From a bacterium (GTDB taxonomy: Bacteria; Bdellovibrionota; UBA2428): a DNA stretch of 64,000 nucleotides. The stretch lies in contig JAACVK010000023.1 in NCBI GenBank assembly GCA_009991595.1, positions 1 through 64,000 of the forward strand, given 5' to 3'. The notes below the pieces were generated by a model. The model was not told the origin of the DNA. It did no database searches and worked only from the letters and a program-made list of their open reading frames with translations. Of the stretch, positions 8,754 to 16,869 are shown in pieces (the stretch's first letter is position 1; every line of letters begins with the position of its first letter). The position numbers and the translations under genes were made by a program.

Positions 8754-9236
8754 ATGGCTCGCCCGCGTAAAATGACTCTGCTTCAAAAGCTCTATTTGCC
8801 TGAAATCATTCGGGGCATGATGATTACTTTGAAGTTTTTGTTTCGCAAAAAATCGACGCTTCAATACCCAGAACAAAAGCATAACTTTCCAGTCGGCTAC
8901 AGAGGCGTTCCCAGGCTTATTTTAGGCAAAGATGGCAACGAACGTTGTGTGGCTTGTAAGCTATGCGAAGTTGTCTGCCCACCCGTAGCTATCTATATCG
9001 AGGGTGAAGAGTTTCCCGATCAAGATTACAGAGAGAGAAGACCTAAAGTTTTTCAAATTGATTTTGGAAGATGCATCAACTGTGGTTTTTGTGAAGAGGC
9101 CTGCCCTGTCGAGGCAATTGAAATGAGCCAATCGGTAGAAATCGTTGGCGAGTCTCGAGAGGAACTCATCTACCAAAAAGACAAGCTCTTAGAGATTCCC
9201 GAAGATCCAAGAAAACTGCACCTACGCGGACTGTAA
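8754..9236 (+). CDS. nuoI: NuoI, NADH-quinone oxidoreductase subunit I (two 4Fe-4S clusters)
   Basis: NuoI carries iron-sulfur clusters N6a and N6b in the peripheral arm of respiratory complex I. The 160-residue protein has two ferredoxin-type motifs, C65-x2-C68-x2-C71-x3-C75-P and C107-x2-C110-x2-C113-x3-C117-P. The N-terminal RGMMITLKFLF amphipathic helix and PVGYRGVPRL segment precede them, as in the family. The oddity is its setting: no other nuo gene is adjacent, and the only other complex I gene in the window is nuoB, 9 kb away on the other strand. RBS-like TTGAGGAG lies rather far upstream, before the hairpin. Confidence 0.95.
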   Translation: MARPRKMTLLQKLYLPEIIRGMMITLKFLFRKKSTLQYPEQKHNFPVGYRGVPRLILGKDGNERCVACKLCEVVCPPVAIYIEGEEFPDQDYRERRPKVFQIDFGRCINCGFCEEACPVEAIEMSQSVEIVGESREELIYQKDKLLEIPEDPRKLHLRGL

Positions 9237-9262
9237 AACAAATAAACAATGACCGCAAAAAT

Positions 9263-9296
9263 GGGGAAGATTGGATTCAAATGAATCGCTATCCCC
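9263..9296 (+). other. Two-part hairpin downstream of nuoI
   Basis: GGGGA (9263-9267) can pair with TCCCC (9292-9296), and inside it GATTC (9274-9278) pairs with GAATC (9283-9287) around a 4-base loop. No U-tract follows. It may mark the 3' end of the nuoI transcript, but this is weak evidence. Confidence 0.3.
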
Positions 9297-9319
9297 CCGC
9301 TAAATAAGCGTTATTTCTT

Positions 9320-9335
9320 GGCACTAATCTTGAAC
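9320..9335 (+). promoter_or_regulatory. Weak sigma-54-like promoter upstream of the secreted protein gene
   Basis: TGGCAC, five bases, then TTGAA resembles the -24/-12 RpoN element, but the normally invariant GC of the -12 box reads GA here. The predicted start of transcription would fall close to the ATG at 9350. Low confidence. Confidence 0.25.
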
Positions 9336-9349
9336 TCTTGTTTATCGCT

Positions 9350-9961
9350 ATGTTTATCAACCCCTTCTTTTTTAGAGCCCTTGGAGCCGCCATAGGAGCT
9401 ATTGCTTTTATTACAGCCATTGCTTTTGCTCAAAGTGTGCGGGCTCAACACGGAGTTCTTTGGCAGCATGATGACAGCATGGCCACCCTAACCATTCAGG
9501 CAGGACAGGAGGACAGCGACTCCTTTAAGCTCATGAGTGCCTTCTCAGAAGTCGACAAAGAAGGACCTTCGTTGAAACGAATTGAAACCTCTGACCAAAA
9601 ATTAAAGATCTATTGTATCGGCATGCAAAATAATAGCGAAGAAGGCTCTCCCGTTGAGGCTAGCTGTAACGTAGAAGTCAATTTTTTTAGAACCCTACCC
9701 TCGTCTTCTAAATCAATGGGCCAAATTCTCTTAGTTCAAGACCCGCAGGACGCAAAAATGCTTTCTAAAATGTTTGGAAACAGAGCCAACAACAACGAAG
9801 TCTTTCAATTTAAAACAAGCTCATCCAACCTTTGTATACAGTGCTCAGAGAACCCTAGAAATCCTGTGTGCGCAGTTTCAATTGCTCCAGAAAACGGTTC
9901 TTGTCGCTTTCTAGACAACCTAAGATCTCAATCAAATCAAAATACATTTATTAATATTTAA
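9350..9961 (+). CDS. Secreted protein of unknown function
   Basis: A 203-residue protein from the ATG at 9350; an in-frame TTG at 9338 is less likely. A long hydrophobic N-terminus (about residues 5-30, ending SVRAQ) reads as a signal peptide with an Ala-x-Ala-like site. The rest is soluble, with several Cys including CIQCSENPRNPVCAVS near residue 170, which suggests periplasmic disulfides. No family is recognised. A sigma-54-like sequence lies just upstream (see separate entry). A reverse-strand terminator follows directly after its stop. Confidence 0.6.
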   Translation: MFINPFFFRALGAAIGAIAFITAIAFAQSVRAQHGVLWQHDDSMATLTIQAGQEDSDSFKLMSAFSEVDKEGPSLKRIETSDQKLKIYCIGMQNNSEEGSPVEASCNVEVNFFRTLPSSSKSMGQILLVQDPQDAKMLSKMFGNRANNNEVFQFKTSSSNLCIQCSENPRNPVCAVSIAPENGSCRFLDNLRSQSNQNTFINI

Positions 9962-9965
9962 CTAG

Positions 9966-10007
9966 AAAAAAAAAACGGCCTAGAGCTCTCAAAAGAACTC
10001 CAGGCCG
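9966..10007 (-). terminator. Intrinsic terminator of the reverse-strand outer-membrane protein gene
   Basis: CGGCCT (9976-9981) pairs with AGGCCG (10002-10007), with additional GAG/CTC pairing inside. On the reverse strand the hairpin is followed by a run of ten T residues (A-tract at 9966-9975 on the + strand). It lies about 30 bases after the stop of the gene ending at 10036. Confidence 0.85.
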
Positions 10008-10035
10008 ATGCAATCAAACTTTAAAAACTTCTTAC

Positions 10036-10590
10036 TTAGAACATCACTCTCAAACCAGCAGTTGCTCCAATAGCATTCAAATCACTTCCAAGGACCATAT
10101 ATTCACCATCCACATAGAATGAAAACATTGCGCTCAAAGGAACGTTCAAACCAAGACCAAAGTAGTAACCTGTTTCTGTAGATGATGATGCTGGAACTGT
10201 CGCACCCAAAAGAGTGAAGGCACCTGTCTTAACTTGTTGATAAAGAACACCAGCTTTAAGACCAAAATAGCCCATCCAATATCGACCACCAATATTCCAA
10301 ATCGTGTCATCAAGAGAATAAGTTCCACTGGAACCCAATAGAGAGATGGTTGTTTCTAGTTTGTGCTTTCTCCAACCTGCCTCGAGGCCAAAAGCAGGAA
10401 AATCTTTATCTTTACCAAATCCGTATCCTAGAACGGCGCCAGGAGAAAATGAGGTCATGCCATCAGCATAAGACACAGACGACTTTGTTTTTATGTAAGA
10501 GCCTTCTCCCGCCAAATATAGACCCGCACTTGCGAAGTTCGAAAAAGTTAACGATAGGACAAGAAGTAATAAAAATTTCATTGATTTCAT
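10036..10590 (-). CDS. Small outer-membrane beta-barrel protein
   Basis: A 184-residue protein with a signal peptide (about residues 1-22, cleavage after ASA). The rest is alternating aromatic/glycine beta strands (AGLYLAGEGSYIKT, GYYFGLGLNVPL, FSFYVDGEYMVLG) and ends in a C-terminal Phe, the BAM recognition signature of outer-membrane proteins. The size suggests an 8-stranded barrel. The gene has its own likely promoter and terminator, so it is a single-gene unit. The function is unknown. Confidence 0.8.
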   Translation of the reverse strand: MKSMKFLLLLVLSLTFSNFASAGLYLAGEGSYIKTKSSVSYADGMTSFSPGAVLGYGFGKDKDFPAFGLEAGWRKHKLETTISLLGSSGTYSLDDTIWNIGGRYWMGYFGLKAGVLYQQVKTGAFTLLGATVPASSSTETGYYFGLGLNVPLSAMFSFYVDGEYMVLGSDLNAIGATAGLRVMF

Positions 10591-10624
10591 AGGTTCTTAG
10601 TTTACGGATATTTTTTTAGAATCC

Positions 10625-10652
10625 CAGATAAAAAAATCAAATTTTACGTCAA
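10625..10652 (-). promoter_or_regulatory. Sigma-70 type promoter of the outer-membrane protein gene
   Basis: Read on the reverse strand, TTGACG (10652-10647) is followed after 16 bases by TATCTG (10630-10625). Transcription would start near 10618, giving a leader of about 28 bases. Confidence 0.5.
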
Positions 10653-10665
10653 TACTTTGAAAAAC

Positions 10666-10698
10666 TAACAATAATCTCACTGGCCCAAATTATTGTTA
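10666..10698. repeat. Perfect 10-bp inverted repeat upstream of the outer-membrane protein promoter
   Basis: TAACAATAAT (10666-10675) and ATTATTGTTA (10689-10698) are exact reverse complements separated by 13 bases. The repeat lies just upstream of the predicted -35 box, where an activator or repressor could bind. No T-tract is present on either side, so a terminator is less likely. Confidence 0.6.
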
Positions 10699-10763
10699 AT
10701 GAAACAGCTATACGGCTAACTTTCACTAGTTCAAACTATTCAAAATAAAGCTCTAAACTTACC

Positions 10764-12188
10764 CTATATGCAGCTTGAAACGCAGGATTGCTTTTCCATG
10801 GGAACTGGTGACTGCAAACAACCACTTTCATCTTTATGACGAACTACAGAGAGATAGCTCACATTTGCTCTGCTGTTGGACCCAAACTTAGCTAAGCAGG
10901 CATTCACTGCATGAGCCCTTAGAGCCTTACCTTGATTTCCTGAATTCGTGTAATAGTCCTTAGCGTTCATTCGAGTCACTCCGATGGCTCCTTTTACCGG
11001 TGCACTTTGAATAATCTTGAAATCGAATCTTGAAGTTCTAAAGTTGTCGATATTACATTGTCCTACAGAAAAAATTCTACTCAACCCCCAAGGGTCGTTA
11101 CCCACTTCCGATACAATCGTTACATGTCCGCTAATGGCTAAAATATCTCCAGCCTTCAAATTATAATCAGACTCACTAAAGCTAGCTTTAGTTAAACAAC
11201 TTAGCCCATTAGATTGCGGCTCTTTCAACATACTTGAATTCACGTTGTGCACAAAGTCCGGCTTAAACGCCACGTCTTTTTTAGGTCGCCGTCCAACAGC
11301 TGCGAGCGCGGAGATAACGACAGCCGAACAGTCGATGCCTAACACAGAGGTTCCAGAGCCGGCGTTTTTAAAGAAATTCAGATGGGTCGAAGAGGCATAA
11401 GGTTTTCCACCAAAATCATAAATAGGTGGGCTTTGCCTCCAATTGAAGCATTGGCTACCATACTCACCACCTTCTTTTAAATGATAATGCGTTCGAAGAA
11501 CGTCCTCTAGATCGCCTATCACCCTCTTATTTCCACCAGCTGGATGTCTTCCAATCACCTTGACTCCCTCTAGGTCCGCGTGATCAGGACCAAAGGGCGG
11601 CGAATCACTCGCTTGGCAGTCTTGATAAAATACTTTAAAAAACTTTAAAGCTCCTTGCCCAGCTCCAGGTACAAATATTCTCTCTTTAACCATTTCCTCA
11701 GTGCGGTGTTCACAAGTGATTCCCAATTTATTTGATACACTCTCAACCTTTTTAATGGCGGAATCCACCAAGCGATTATAGGCAACTCTTTCGGGTGTGG
11801 TTGAATCTCCCAACTCTGCACCCGCCACCCGCTTATAAATTTCATATGAATCGAACGTCTTTACCTCCGGATGAGAATAGAGAGTGGTTTTCCACAAAAC
11901 AGACAGTGCATTCTTAACTTCCAGCCACTGAAAAGGAGCTAACTTCGCTAGTGAAGTATTTTTAACAAGTGAAGGACTCAAATTTAAACTTGCCTCTATA
12001 CGAAGCTGAGCCTCGGATTTTGAAACTCCGTCTCGTAGTAAATCATAAGCTGAACTGAAAAACTGACTACGAAAGTCTCCACAACCTAAAAAAGAATAGG
12101 TATTTTGAAAATTGGAAGCTCTAGAGCTTATACCTAGCAACCCAAAACACAAAAGTGCCGTTCCATTTCGAAATAAAACATTCCCCAT
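10764..12188 (-). CDS. Secreted NlpC/P60-like cysteine peptidase, putative cell-wall enzyme
   Basis: A 474-residue protein. The frame opens at a TTG at 12206, but the ATG at 12188 gives a better signal peptide (hydrophobic core GTALLCFGLLGI, cleavage near SRAS). Residues about 285-370 show the NlpC/P60 pattern: GIDCSAVVISAL with the likely nucleophile Cys, then LKAGDILAISGHVTIVSE with the likely catalytic His. The segments before and after are not recognised; there are several Cys, including a CVSSCI C-terminus. The family cleaves peptide bonds in peptidoglycan stems. Activity here is inferred from two motifs only. A hairpin separates it from the upstream nitrilase gene. Confidence 0.65.
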   Translation of the reverse strand: MGNVLFRNGTALLCFGLLGISSRASNFQNTYSFLGCGDFRSQFFSSAYDLLRDGVSKSEAQLRIEASLNLSPSLVKNTSLAKLAPFQWLEVKNALSVLWKTTLYSHPEVKTFDSYEIYKRVAGAELGDSTTPERVAYNRLVDSAIKKVESVSNKLGITCEHRTEEMVKERIFVPGAGQGALKFFKVFYQDCQASDSPPFGPDHADLEGVKVIGRHPAGGNKRVIGDLEDVLRTHYHLKEGGEYGSQCFNWRQSPPIYDFGGKPYASSTHLNFFKNAGSGTSVLGIDCSAVVISALAAVGRRPKKDVAFKPDFVHNVNSSMLKEPQSNGLSCLTKASFSESDYNLKAGDILAISGHVTIVSEVGNDPWGLSRIFSVGQCNIDNFRTSRFDFKIIQSAPVKGAIGVTRMNAKDYYTNSGNQGKALRAHAVNACLAKFGSNSRANVSYLSVVRHKDESGCLQSPVPMEKQSCVSSCI

Positions 12189-12224
12189 TTTTCTTACATC
12201 CCCCAAGCTCCCACAAAGAGAGCC

Positions 12225-12262
12225 AAAAAATCGCGCCTCTCTCTATTGTCTTAATAGAGAGA
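12225..12262 (-). terminator. Hairpin with offset T-tract between nitrilase and NlpC/P60-like genes
   Basis: TCTCTCTATT (12238-12247) and AATAGAGAGA (12253-12262) form a perfect 10-bp stem with a 5-base loop. Reading on the reverse strand, a T6 tract occurs 7 bases beyond the stem (12230-12225). It could be a terminator or a partial attenuator for transcription coming from the nitrilase gene. Confidence 0.5.
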
Positions 12263-12287
12263 TTCAAAAACTAGCCACAGTGCCTCA

Positions 12288-13184
12288 TCAAATAGTGGGA
12301 ACTGAATTGAGACTCGGCAAATTACGACGAATTTGAATAAGCTTGTCTTTAAATAGCTCTACAGTAATAAAAGAATCACCAACTTCAGATAATTCGTCTA
12401 AAACTTGACCCCAGGGATCTATAGCCAACGCATGTCCAAAACATTCAAAGGTCAAGCCTTTGGCATTTGAATGCTCACCCCATTGCGTGCTCGAAACAAC
12501 ATAGCTTAAATTCTCCACAGCACGTGCCCTATTGAGCAAGCTCCAATGAGCCTTTCCCGTTTGCATGGTGAACGCAGCAGGGGCTAATAAAACTTGTGCT
12601 CCTTGCTCTAAAACCATTTTTCTATATGTTTCTGGAAAGCGAAGATCATAACAAATAGAAAGCCCAAACTTCCAATCCAAAAAATCGGCGCATACGACGG
12701 ATTGCCCAGCTTTAAAATCATCAGACTCTCGATAAGAAGCGTCTGATCCAACAAAATTGAAAAGATGTATTTTTCTATAAGACACTAAGTCCATACCAGG
12801 GCGATAAAACAAATGTGTATTGAAAGGTCGCTCCAGTTCATCAGAACACTCAAAAACAGAACCAAAACTAACGGCAATAGGGCAGTGCTTTAACATTTCA
12901 ACAAACGAAGAAGAGAATTCAGAGTTCTCTTCTATTTTACCTTTTTTTATTTTCAGGAAAAGCTCCTTGCGATCAAAGACATCGCTACGCTTTGGCCCCC
13001 TGTAACAACAATTCTCCGGGAAACATATCAATTGGCAATTAGCCCCAATGGCCTGATCAATAAAATCCTTCATCGTTAAAAGATTTTCCCAAGGATCTTG
13101 GGTCGACCTCATTTGCACTATGGCAACGCGAAAGGGGCTTATTTCTGACTTCATCTCAGGTCCAATTTTAACATTCCTGGGCAT
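12288..13184 (-). CDS. Carbon-nitrogen hydrolase (nitrilase superfamily, Nit/omega-amidase-like)
   Basis: A 298-residue cytoplasmic amidohydrolase. The Glu-Lys-Cys triad of the superfamily is present: CFPENC (Glu, about residue 57), YRKIHLF (Lys, about 136) and GLSICYDLRFPE (Cys, about 179). The RFPE continuation after the Cys and the NRARAVENLSYVV segment are typical of the Nit1/Nit2 branch, which hydrolyses deaminated glutathione or alpha-keto amides. The substrate here is inferred. Start could be 13184 or the internal ATG ten codons later; the first has a GAGGG about 9 bases upstream. It is divergent from the carboxypeptidase gene. Confidence 0.85.
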   Translation of the reverse strand: MPRNVKIGPEMKSEISPFRVAIVQMRSTQDPWENLLTMKDFIDQAIGANCQLICFPENCCYRGPKRSDVFDRKELFLKIKKGKIEENSEFSSSFVEMLKHCPIAVSFGSVFECSDELERPFNTHLFYRPGMDLVSYRKIHLFNFVGSDASYRESDDFKAGQSVVCADFLDWKFGLSICYDLRFPETYRKMVLEQGAQVLLAPAAFTMQTGKAHWSLLNRARAVENLSYVVSSTQWGEHSNAKGLTFECFGHALAIDPWGQVLDELSEVGDSFITVELFKDKLIQIRRNLPSLNSVPTI

Positions 13185-13245
13185 GAATTGCGCCCTCAGA
13201 TTAGAGCGTTTCCTCTTTTAATATTCTCTGCTATTGCTAGTTAAC

Positions 13246-14706
13246 ATGACATATCAGGAAATTCTCGATCACTATAAAAAAGTTAAACTCATAGTAAGCG
13301 CCGCAAATCTGCTTCATTGGGATATGGAGACTTATATGCCTGAAGAGTCTGGCAGTTTGCGAGGACAACAATTGGCCAATTTGAGCGGGATTCATCACGA
13401 CCTGTTAACCGAAGACCGCTTTATGGATTCGGTCATGAGTCATAAAAGCCCAAAAAACAGTCAAGAAGAAAAGCAAATCAATCGATTAAAAATAATGGTC
13501 GCAAAAACCAAGGCTCTCGATAAAAAGTTAGCCGAAGAACTTAGCTCAGTTGAGGTTTCTGCTATCAACTCCTGGAAAGAGGCGCGTGGAAAAAAGGACT
13601 TCAAGATAGCCGCTCCAAGCCTAAAAAAAATGATGAGCTTACAGATTCAAAAGGCCCAGAGCTATGCTGCGAGCAGCGAGCTAAAGAGCTACTTTGGCGA
13701 CAAGAATAATTACGAGATTCTAGTGGATGACTATGAGCCAGGCCTGAAGGCGACTGAAGTGAAGAACCTTTTAGGAAGACTCGTTGAGGGAACAAAGGAT
13801 CGACTTCCCAAACTTTTAGGAAAAGCTTCCAAAGAGATAATAAAAATTCCAATGTCCGAAGCTGAACAAACAAAGATCAACAGAAAGATCGTCGCCGACC
13901 TTGGCTTTGATTTCAAACAAGGGCGCTTAGACAAATCTGTCCACCCCTTCTCAGGAGGAACTCCTCAAGACATTCGGATGACCACCCGTTATTTTGAGCA
14001 TGATTTGTTAGAGGGGCTAACCGGCTCCATTCACGAAACTGGACACGCACTCTATGACTCCAGCCTGCCTAGAGAGCATGTTCTAACTCCTTGTGGTGAA
14101 GCCTGCTCCATGGGAACACACGAGTCTCAAAGCCGTTTTTATGAAAACTTTATTGGTCGGTCTCGAGCCTTTTCAAATTATCTTTCCAAACTAATCGACA
14201 AACCCTCAGAAGATATTTTCCTCTCTCTGAATAACGTTAAACAAAGTTTCGTACGAGTTGAGGCAGATGAAGTAACCTACAATCTTCACATTGCACTAAG
14301 AATGGAGCTTGAAGAAAAGATGATTCTAGAAAAGCTTAGTATCGATGATCTACCCGAAGCATGGAATTCGTTGTTCAAAAGCTATTTCGACCTGACTCCA
14401 CCTTCTGACTTAGAGGGTTGCCTACAAGACACTCATTGGTATGGTGGGGCTGTTGGATATTTCCCAACCTACAGCATTGGAAACCTGTTGGCCGCGGAAT
14501 TCTTTCAAGACTTTAAGAAGGAATACCCTGAATGGGAAAAGAATGTAAGCAATGGAGAGTTTACGTTTATTCGTAGATTCATGGGCGAAAAACTTCACAA
14601 GCACGCTGCATTTTACAATAGCCCTGAAACAATTTCTCTAGCTCTTGATGGTCGTCCACTTGGAGAACAAGCCTTTCTTAACTACTTGGATGAAAAATAC
14701 TTATGA
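13246..14706 (+). CDS. Thermostable-type carboxypeptidase, M32 family (carboxypeptidase Taq)
   Basis: A 486-residue cytosolic metallocarboxypeptidase. The frame opens at TTG 13234 but ATG 13246 matches the family start MTYQEILDHYKKV. The zinc site HETGH is at residues 263-267, within the M32 context GSIHETGHALYD. Other M32 hallmarks follow: HESQSRFYENFIGRS (about 300), VEADEVTYNLHI with the DEVTYNLH motif, and the C-terminal GYFPTYSIGNL. M32 enzymes remove C-terminal residues from peptides. The length is normal. It overlaps the following S49 protease gene by 4 bases (ATGA), so the two are coupled. Confidence 0.95.
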   Translation: MTYQEILDHYKKVKLIVSAANLLHWDMETYMPEESGSLRGQQLANLSGIHHDLLTEDRFMDSVMSHKSPKNSQEEKQINRLKIMVAKTKALDKKLAEELSSVEVSAINSWKEARGKKDFKIAAPSLKKMMSLQIQKAQSYAASSELKSYFGDKNNYEILVDDYEPGLKATEVKNLLGRLVEGTKDRLPKLLGKASKEIIKIPMSEAEQTKINRKIVADLGFDFKQGRLDKSVHPFSGGTPQDIRMTTRYFEHDLLEGLTGSIHETGHALYDSSLPREHVLTPCGEACSMGTHESQSRFYENFIGRSRAFSNYLSKLIDKPSEDIFLSLNNVKQSFVRVEADEVTYNLHIALRMELEEKMILEKLSIDDLPEAWNSLFKSYFDLTPPSDLEGCLQDTHWYGGAVGYFPTYSIGNLLAAEFFQDFKKEYPEWEKNVSNGEFTFIRRFMGEKLHKHAAFYNSPETISLALDGRPLGEQAFLNYLDEKYL

Positions 14707-15626
14707 ATGTTTTACTGATAATTCTCGCAATTGTAGCCGCCTTGTTCTTGACTTTCGTTTTGCTAAAAAAGCGTAAAAAGAAGCGGGCTGTCTTTCTTTC
14801 GAATCAGAAGCACCCAAATGGCTTTCTGAAGTATCACAAACAAACAAAACTTCGCATTAAGCCCCCCTTAAAAGAGAGCAAGAAAGACGAAGTAAAAAAC
14901 ATCGTATTTTTTCGATTTAAAGGAGACATCAAGGCCTCCCAAAAGAATTCACTTTCGAGGATAATCGACGAGATTATTCTTAACAAAGAGGAAATTTTAA
15001 GCGCTTTAATTCTTGTAGACTCTCCTGGCGGAAGTGTAACCGACTATGGCCAATGCTACAGCGAGATCAAGAGGCTTCGACAAGCGGGAATCAACCTAGA
15101 AGTTTGTATTGATAATGTTGCCGCAAGCGGAGGCTATTTAATGAGTCTTTCTGCGAACAAAATATACGCAGCCCCGTTTGCTATGATTGGAAGCATTGGA
15201 GTCGTTTCCTTTATCCCCAATATTCGACCCCTACTAGAGCGCTTTGACATTAAACCAAGAACTTACACTTCAGGAAAATTTAAACGCACGGTTAGCCTCA
15301 CGGACGAGGCAACCCCCGAGGAAGTGGCTCACTACCAACAGCAACTTGCCCTCATACACGACCAGTTCAAACAGGCTCTAAAGGAATTTAGGCCTAATGT
15401 AGACTTAGGCAAAGTGGCCACTGGAGAGGCGTGGCTTGCGAGCACTTCTTTGGAAATGAAGCTTGATCTCGTAGATGAAATTAAATGCTCCAGCGAGCAT
15501 CTTCTTGACCTCAATCAATCTGCCAACTTGATCGAAATTCTTGAGGAAACAAAGGAGAGCGGACTTAAGAAGTGGATTAAGCTTCAATCTGAAGCACTCT
15601 TAGAGAGAATTTCAGCTCATTTCTAG
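14703..15626 (+). CDS. S49-family signal peptide peptidase (SppA/SohB-like)
   Basis: A 307-residue membrane-anchored serine protease. It has one N-terminal transmembrane helix (about residues 2-20) followed by a basic stretch KKRKKKR, then the ClpP-like S49 fold. LVDSPGGSVTDYGQ matches the conserved SPGG region. VAASGGYLMS places the likely nucleophile at S142, and SGKFKRTVS the general-base lysine at K192, as in SppA36K-type enzymes. IYAAPFAMIGSIGVV lies between them. Such proteases clear cleaved signal peptides or membrane fragments. It follows the M32 carboxypeptidase in an overlapping pair, which fits peptide breakdown in two steps, but that link is inference. Confidence 0.92.
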   Translation: MNVLLIILAIVAALFLTFVLLKKRKKKRAVFLSNQKHPNGFLKYHKQTKLRIKPPLKESKKDEVKNIVFFRFKGDIKASQKNSLSRIIDEIILNKEEILSALILVDSPGGSVTDYGQCYSEIKRLRQAGINLEVCIDNVAASGGYLMSLSANKIYAAPFAMIGSIGVVSFIPNIRPLLERFDIKPRTYTSGKFKRTVSLTDEATPEEVAHYQQQLALIHDQFKQALKEFRPNVDLGKVATGEAWLASTSLEMKLDLVDEIKCSSEHLLDLNQSANLIEILEETKESGLKKWIKLQSEALLERISAHF

Positions 15627-15687
15627 ACATAAGCGTCAAATCTATGAATTTCCTAAAGAAAGATAAGAAAGTGCCGAATAAATAGAC

Positions 15688-15969
15688 ATGAAGCGGAACA
15701 TAGCACTTTTTACCGAATGGGCATGGGCCAACGGTCTACTAGCAGAGCCTAGTAAATTGAACGCATTCGCCCATGTCGTGTATTCAAAAATACTGGAACA
15801 CTACCCCCACGCCAACGGCTATAAAAAGGCTGCTATCCCCGAGATCGAAAGAGACATTTGGAGATGCCTTAAGGTCTTAAGTTATGGTGGGAAGAAACCC
15901 TCTCAGCTCAGCAAGGAAAGAGTGTGCTTTCTTACTGAAAAAAGCCATGACTTTTTCAAAGCAGCCTAA
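15688..15969 (+). CDS. Small protein of unknown function (93 aa)
   Basis: A 93-residue soluble, basic, mostly helical protein, with aromatic-rich N-terminus (LFTEWAWANGLL) and no signal or membrane segment. No family is recognised. It begins 61 bases after the S49 protease gene on the same strand, with AAGAAAG upstream rather than a strong Shine-Dalgarno. Its composition is like its neighbours and coding is plausible, but support is moderate. Confidence 0.5.
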   Translation: MKRNIALFTEWAWANGLLAEPSKLNAFAHVVYSKILEHYPHANGYKKAAIPEIERDIWRCLKVLSYGGKKPSQLSKERVCFLTEKSHDFFKAA

Positions 15970-16106
15970 GTCTCGGTGAGGCTCCCTATACCAGCTCGTT
16001 TATCACCGTGAAAAGTAAACGGATACGTTTTAGACATTGTTCGCAAAAAACGTCTCGAACCCGTAATATCATGTAATTCTAGAGCCTTTTTTCAGGCACT
16101 TATAGC

Positions 16107-16122
16107 TGGCACAGACTTCGCA
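16107..16122 (+). promoter_or_regulatory. Sigma-54 (RpoN) type promoter upstream of the His/Asp-rich lipoprotein gene
   Basis: TGGCACAGACTTCGCA matches the 16-base -24/-12 consensus except at the seventh and thirteenth bases, with GG and GC exactly 10 bases apart. The start of transcription would fall near 16133, only 5-11 bases before the candidate ATG codons at 16138 and 16144, so the leader would be unusually short. Confidence 0.5.
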
Positions 16123-16137
16123 CATTCATTGCCACGT

Positions 16138-16857
16138 ATGTTGATGCTCAAATCGAAGAAGTGGTATTTTTTACTTTCCATTGCTGTAGTTGCCTGTAAC
16201 GGGAGTGTTCTCGTTCCATCTAAAAAACAGCATAAACACGCTGGCGACCCTGGCGCCCCAACTGATCCTGGAGACCCTACACTTAATCAACAAGAAGCCC
16301 CTTCTTCAGACCCTGGCCTACAAAAAGGCAAAGGGAAGAAGAATCGTTTTGGACACAATAGTGACAATTGGGATCATGATGACAACATGGATCACTCCGA
16401 TATAGATAAAGGAGATCATTCTGGTCACGACCACGATGGTGACTACGAAGATCATCGCCCAAAGAAAAAAAGGAAAGATTTCTTGTCGGAATTTAACCAG
16501 GAAGATTTTGAAAACAAACGTATCAGAGGAATTATTACCTTTGAGCGGAAGTTAAATGCTGGTGGATTAAGATCTCTGAAACATAGAGGCTACGTTCGAT
16601 TTATCGTAGATAATTTCAACACCCGAGAAAGAGTCGAATACGCAAGTGAACCGACCGAGGTAAGCTATGCTGGAGACAATCCAGAAGGAATACTAGAATT
16701 CACTAAGCTCATGCCTGTTTCTCAAAGACATGGATCGAACCCAAGGTTCCAAAGACCACTTTATATTGATGGCTATCACGCAAACAAAGCATGGAATTTT
16801 CGATTGATGAACGAAAATGGCGAAGTCATCATTACGTTTTCTTCAATGCGCTTTTAA
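16138..16857 (+). CDS. His/Asp-rich lipoprotein of unknown function
   Basis: About 239 residues from the ATG at 16138 (ATG 16144 is also possible; the frame opens at TTG 16129). The signal has a hydrophobic core and a lipobox-like VVAC, so the protein is probably lipidated. Residues about 35-65 are Gly/Pro/Asp rich (GAPTDPGDP). Residues about 70-105 are strikingly rich in His and Asp (DNWDHDDNMDHSDID, HSGHDHDGDYEDH), followed by a basic KKKRKD stretch. The C-terminal about 110 residues look like a folded beta domain. Metal binding (zinc, copper, nickel or calcium) is plausible from composition but unproven. A sigma-54-like promoter lies upstream. Confidence 0.65.
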   Translation: MLMLKSKKWYFLLSIAVVACNGSVLVPSKKQHKHAGDPGAPTDPGDPTLNQQEAPSSDPGLQKGKGKKNRFGHNSDNWDHDDNMDHSDIDKGDHSGHDHDGDYEDHRPKKKRKDFLSEFNQEDFENKRIRGIITFERKLNAGGLRSLKHRGYVRFIVDNFNTRERVEYASEPTEVSYAGDNPEGILEFTKLMPVSQRHGSNPRFQRPLYIDGYHANKAWNFRLMNENGEVIITFSSMRF

Positions 16858-16869
16858 GTAATTATCCGC

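Noticed and set aside
8227-9236. tmRNA gene (ssrA) near smpB
   Set aside because: I searched the gaps around smpB and saw no tRNA-like ends or tag-coding region.
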